From NCBI RefSeq assembly GCF_016785945.1, contig NZ_JAEMEF010000001.1:434001-498000 (forward strand): a stretch of DNA of 64,000 bases, written 5' to 3'. Source of the DNA: Olleya sediminilitoris (lineage in GTDB: Bacteria; Bacteroidota; Bacteroidia; Flavobacteriales; Flavobacteriaceae). Made by a program: the position numbers and the translations under genes. Shown here one piece after another: positions 63,130-64,000 of the stretch. The notes below the pieces were generated by a model. That model had not been told where the DNA came from. It saw only the letters and a list, made by a program, of their open reading frames with translations, and searched no databases. How positions within the stretch are numbered: position 1 is the first letter of the stretch; every line of letters starts with the position of its first letter.

Positions 63130-63677
63130 TGGAATATTATAATTATATAAAAGCTTTGCATTTAATTTTTGTGGTCACCTGGTTTGCAGGCTTGTTTTAT
63201 ATACCTAGATTATTTGTGTATCAAATTGAGGCGTTTCACAAACCCTCTCCTGATAAAGAAATTCTTGGTAAACAATTAAAACTTATGACCAAACGTTTAT
63301 GGTTTATCATAACGTGGCCAAGTGCAATATTAGCAACCATTTTTGCTATTTGGTTGTTAATACTTCAGCCCTTTTGGTTGCAACAACCTTGGATGCATGT
63401 TAAATTAACCTTTGTAGGTTTATTGTTTTTATACCAAATCCAAACCCATATTTACTTTAAACAATTGCAAAACGATGTCGTTAAAAAAACATCTAACTTT
63501 ATGCGTATGTATAATGAAGGTGCTACATTTATACTGTTTGCAGTTGTCTTTTTAGTAATACTTAAAAGTGCTATAAATTGGGTGTTTGGAGTTATAGGTA
63601 TTTTTATTTTAGGAGTGTTGTTAATGCTAGGTTTTAAGGTGTATAAGCGTATCAGAGATAAAAATCCAGATGCATAA
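63129..63677 (+). CDS. hemJ: Protoporphyrinogen IX oxidase, HemJ type
   Basis: 182-residue integral membrane protein with four helices (residues about 7-27, 55-77, 85-103, 130-165). N-terminal YIKALHLIFVVTWFAGLFYI has the conserved His (H11) of HemJ. It oxidises protoporphyrinogen IX to protoporphyrin IX, the step between HemF and HemH, and replaces HemG/HemY, neither of which is in this window. Overlaps the propeller gene by one base (TAATG), so hemH-MATE-propeller-hemJ probably form one operon. Confidence 0.92.
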   Translation: MEYYNYIKALHLIFVVTWFAGLFYIPRLFVYQIEAFHKPSPDKEILGKQLKLMTKRLWFIITWPSAILATIFAIWLLILQPFWLQQPWMHVKLTFVGLLFLYQIQTHIYFKQLQNDVVKKTSNFMRMYNEGATFILFAVVFLVILKSAINWVFGVIGIFILGVLLMLGFKVYKRIRDKNPDA

Positions 63678-63734
63678 TTCAAGCAGTAGCTTATCCAGTC
63701 TATTTTTTGGTTTGATTATTGCTATATTTAAACA

Positions 63735-64000
63735 ATGAAAATAACTAAACTCTCATTACGACTTCGTATATTTTTTGCTATGATTTTTTTGGTGCTATTA
63801 GCATCCATTTTAATTGCATTAGTAGCAGCATACCAATATTCTGAAGAGACTCAAGATTATCATGAGCAACGTTTAGAGCGTAAAGAAAAAAATATAAAAC
63901 GTCACTTAGATTTTGTAATAAGAGAAACGACTTTTGAGGTCATTCCAGAAAAATTACCTTTAATATTTAAAGATGAAATCTACAAAATTGCAGATATACA
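63735..64000 (+). CDS. Probable sensor histidine kinase, N-terminal part (cut by window end)
   Basis: ATG at 63735, open to the last base. The 88 visible residues have a basic start (MKITKLSLRLRIFFAMIFLV), a membrane helix (about 11-33), then a charged extracytoplasmic segment (DYHEQRLERKEKNIKRHLDF). This is the usual start of a two-component sensor kinase; kinase motifs would lie outside the window, so the call rests on the N-terminus only. Confidence 0.55.
   Translation, partial: MKITKLSLRLRIFFAMIFLVLLASILIALVAAYQYSEETQDYHEQRLERKEKNIKRHLDFVIRETTFEVIPEKLPLIFKDEIYKIADI

Overview
The window is ordinary chromosomal DNA from a low-GC member of the Bacteroidota, most likely a marine Flavobacteriaceae. 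Evidence: several promoters of the Bacteroidota type (TTG, 17-23 nt, TAnnTTTG); no obvious Shine-Dalgarno sequences; gldH; a secreted metalloprotease with a type IX secretion (T9SS) C-terminal sorting domain; an atp operon without atpD and atpC; and the HU-like/SPOR protein. I see no insertion sequence, prophage, CRISPR array, rRNA or tRNA. Coding density is high and genes form compact operons closed by clear hairpin terminators.

Layout. 1-7362: atpZ-like (cut by the window edge), a small membrane protein, then atpB-E-F-H, an unexpected exported protein of unknown function, and atpA-G, with strong hairpins between atpE/atpF and atpA/atpG. 7408-7866: small lipoprotein. 7946-15267: envelope operon (flippase, dut, TPR, nucleotidyltransferase, TPR, DUF4292 lipoprotein, EnvC-like activator). 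15333-19936: thioesterase, HU/SPOR protein, dprA, trpS, plsC-like acyltransferase. 20092-26291 (minus): large MG2/plug-like exported protein, a lipoprotein-ECF sigma-anti-sigma/beta-barrel cassette, recA. 26757-34331 (plus): trhO, ricT, gldH, PBP1A, scoA, scoB and an M91-like zincin. 34595-36283 (minus): fused Opp/Dpp-type ATPase. 36466-39003: T9SS-sorted M43 protease. 39077-43080 (minus): exonuclease, serine hydrolase, DUF4442, ogt, CNNM/CBS. 43189-44900: two unknown genes. 44940-52847 (minus): heme operon hemA-hemCD-hemE-EI24-GNAT-tautomerase-hemF-ychJ-hemB, with a divergent AraC-type regulator (53043-53936). 53972-57454 (minus): 1160-residue TraB/GumN protein. 57609-63677: hemH, MATE exporter, Asp-box beta-propeller, hemJ. 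63735-end: start of a probable sensor histidine kinase.

The dominant biological theme is tetrapyrrole synthesis. Apart from the glutamate-1-semialdehyde aminotransferase step (hemL), the window encodes every step from glutamyl-tRNA to heme: HemA, HemB, HemC-HemD fusion, HemE, HemF, HemJ and HemH. The second theme is the cell envelope: ATP synthase, Wzx-like flippase, EnvC-like activator, PBP1A, GldH, T9SS cargo and proteins predicted to bridge envelope layers.

The most interesting unexplained items are the foreign gene inside the atp operon, the anti-sigma/outer-membrane-barrel fusion, the M91-like protease coupled to a CoA-transferase, the giant TraB/GumN protein, the HU/SPOR protein, the non-heme genes inside the heme operon, and a set of short palindromes placed just upstream of genes inside operons. 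All family assignments were made by eye from motifs and have not been checked by database search.
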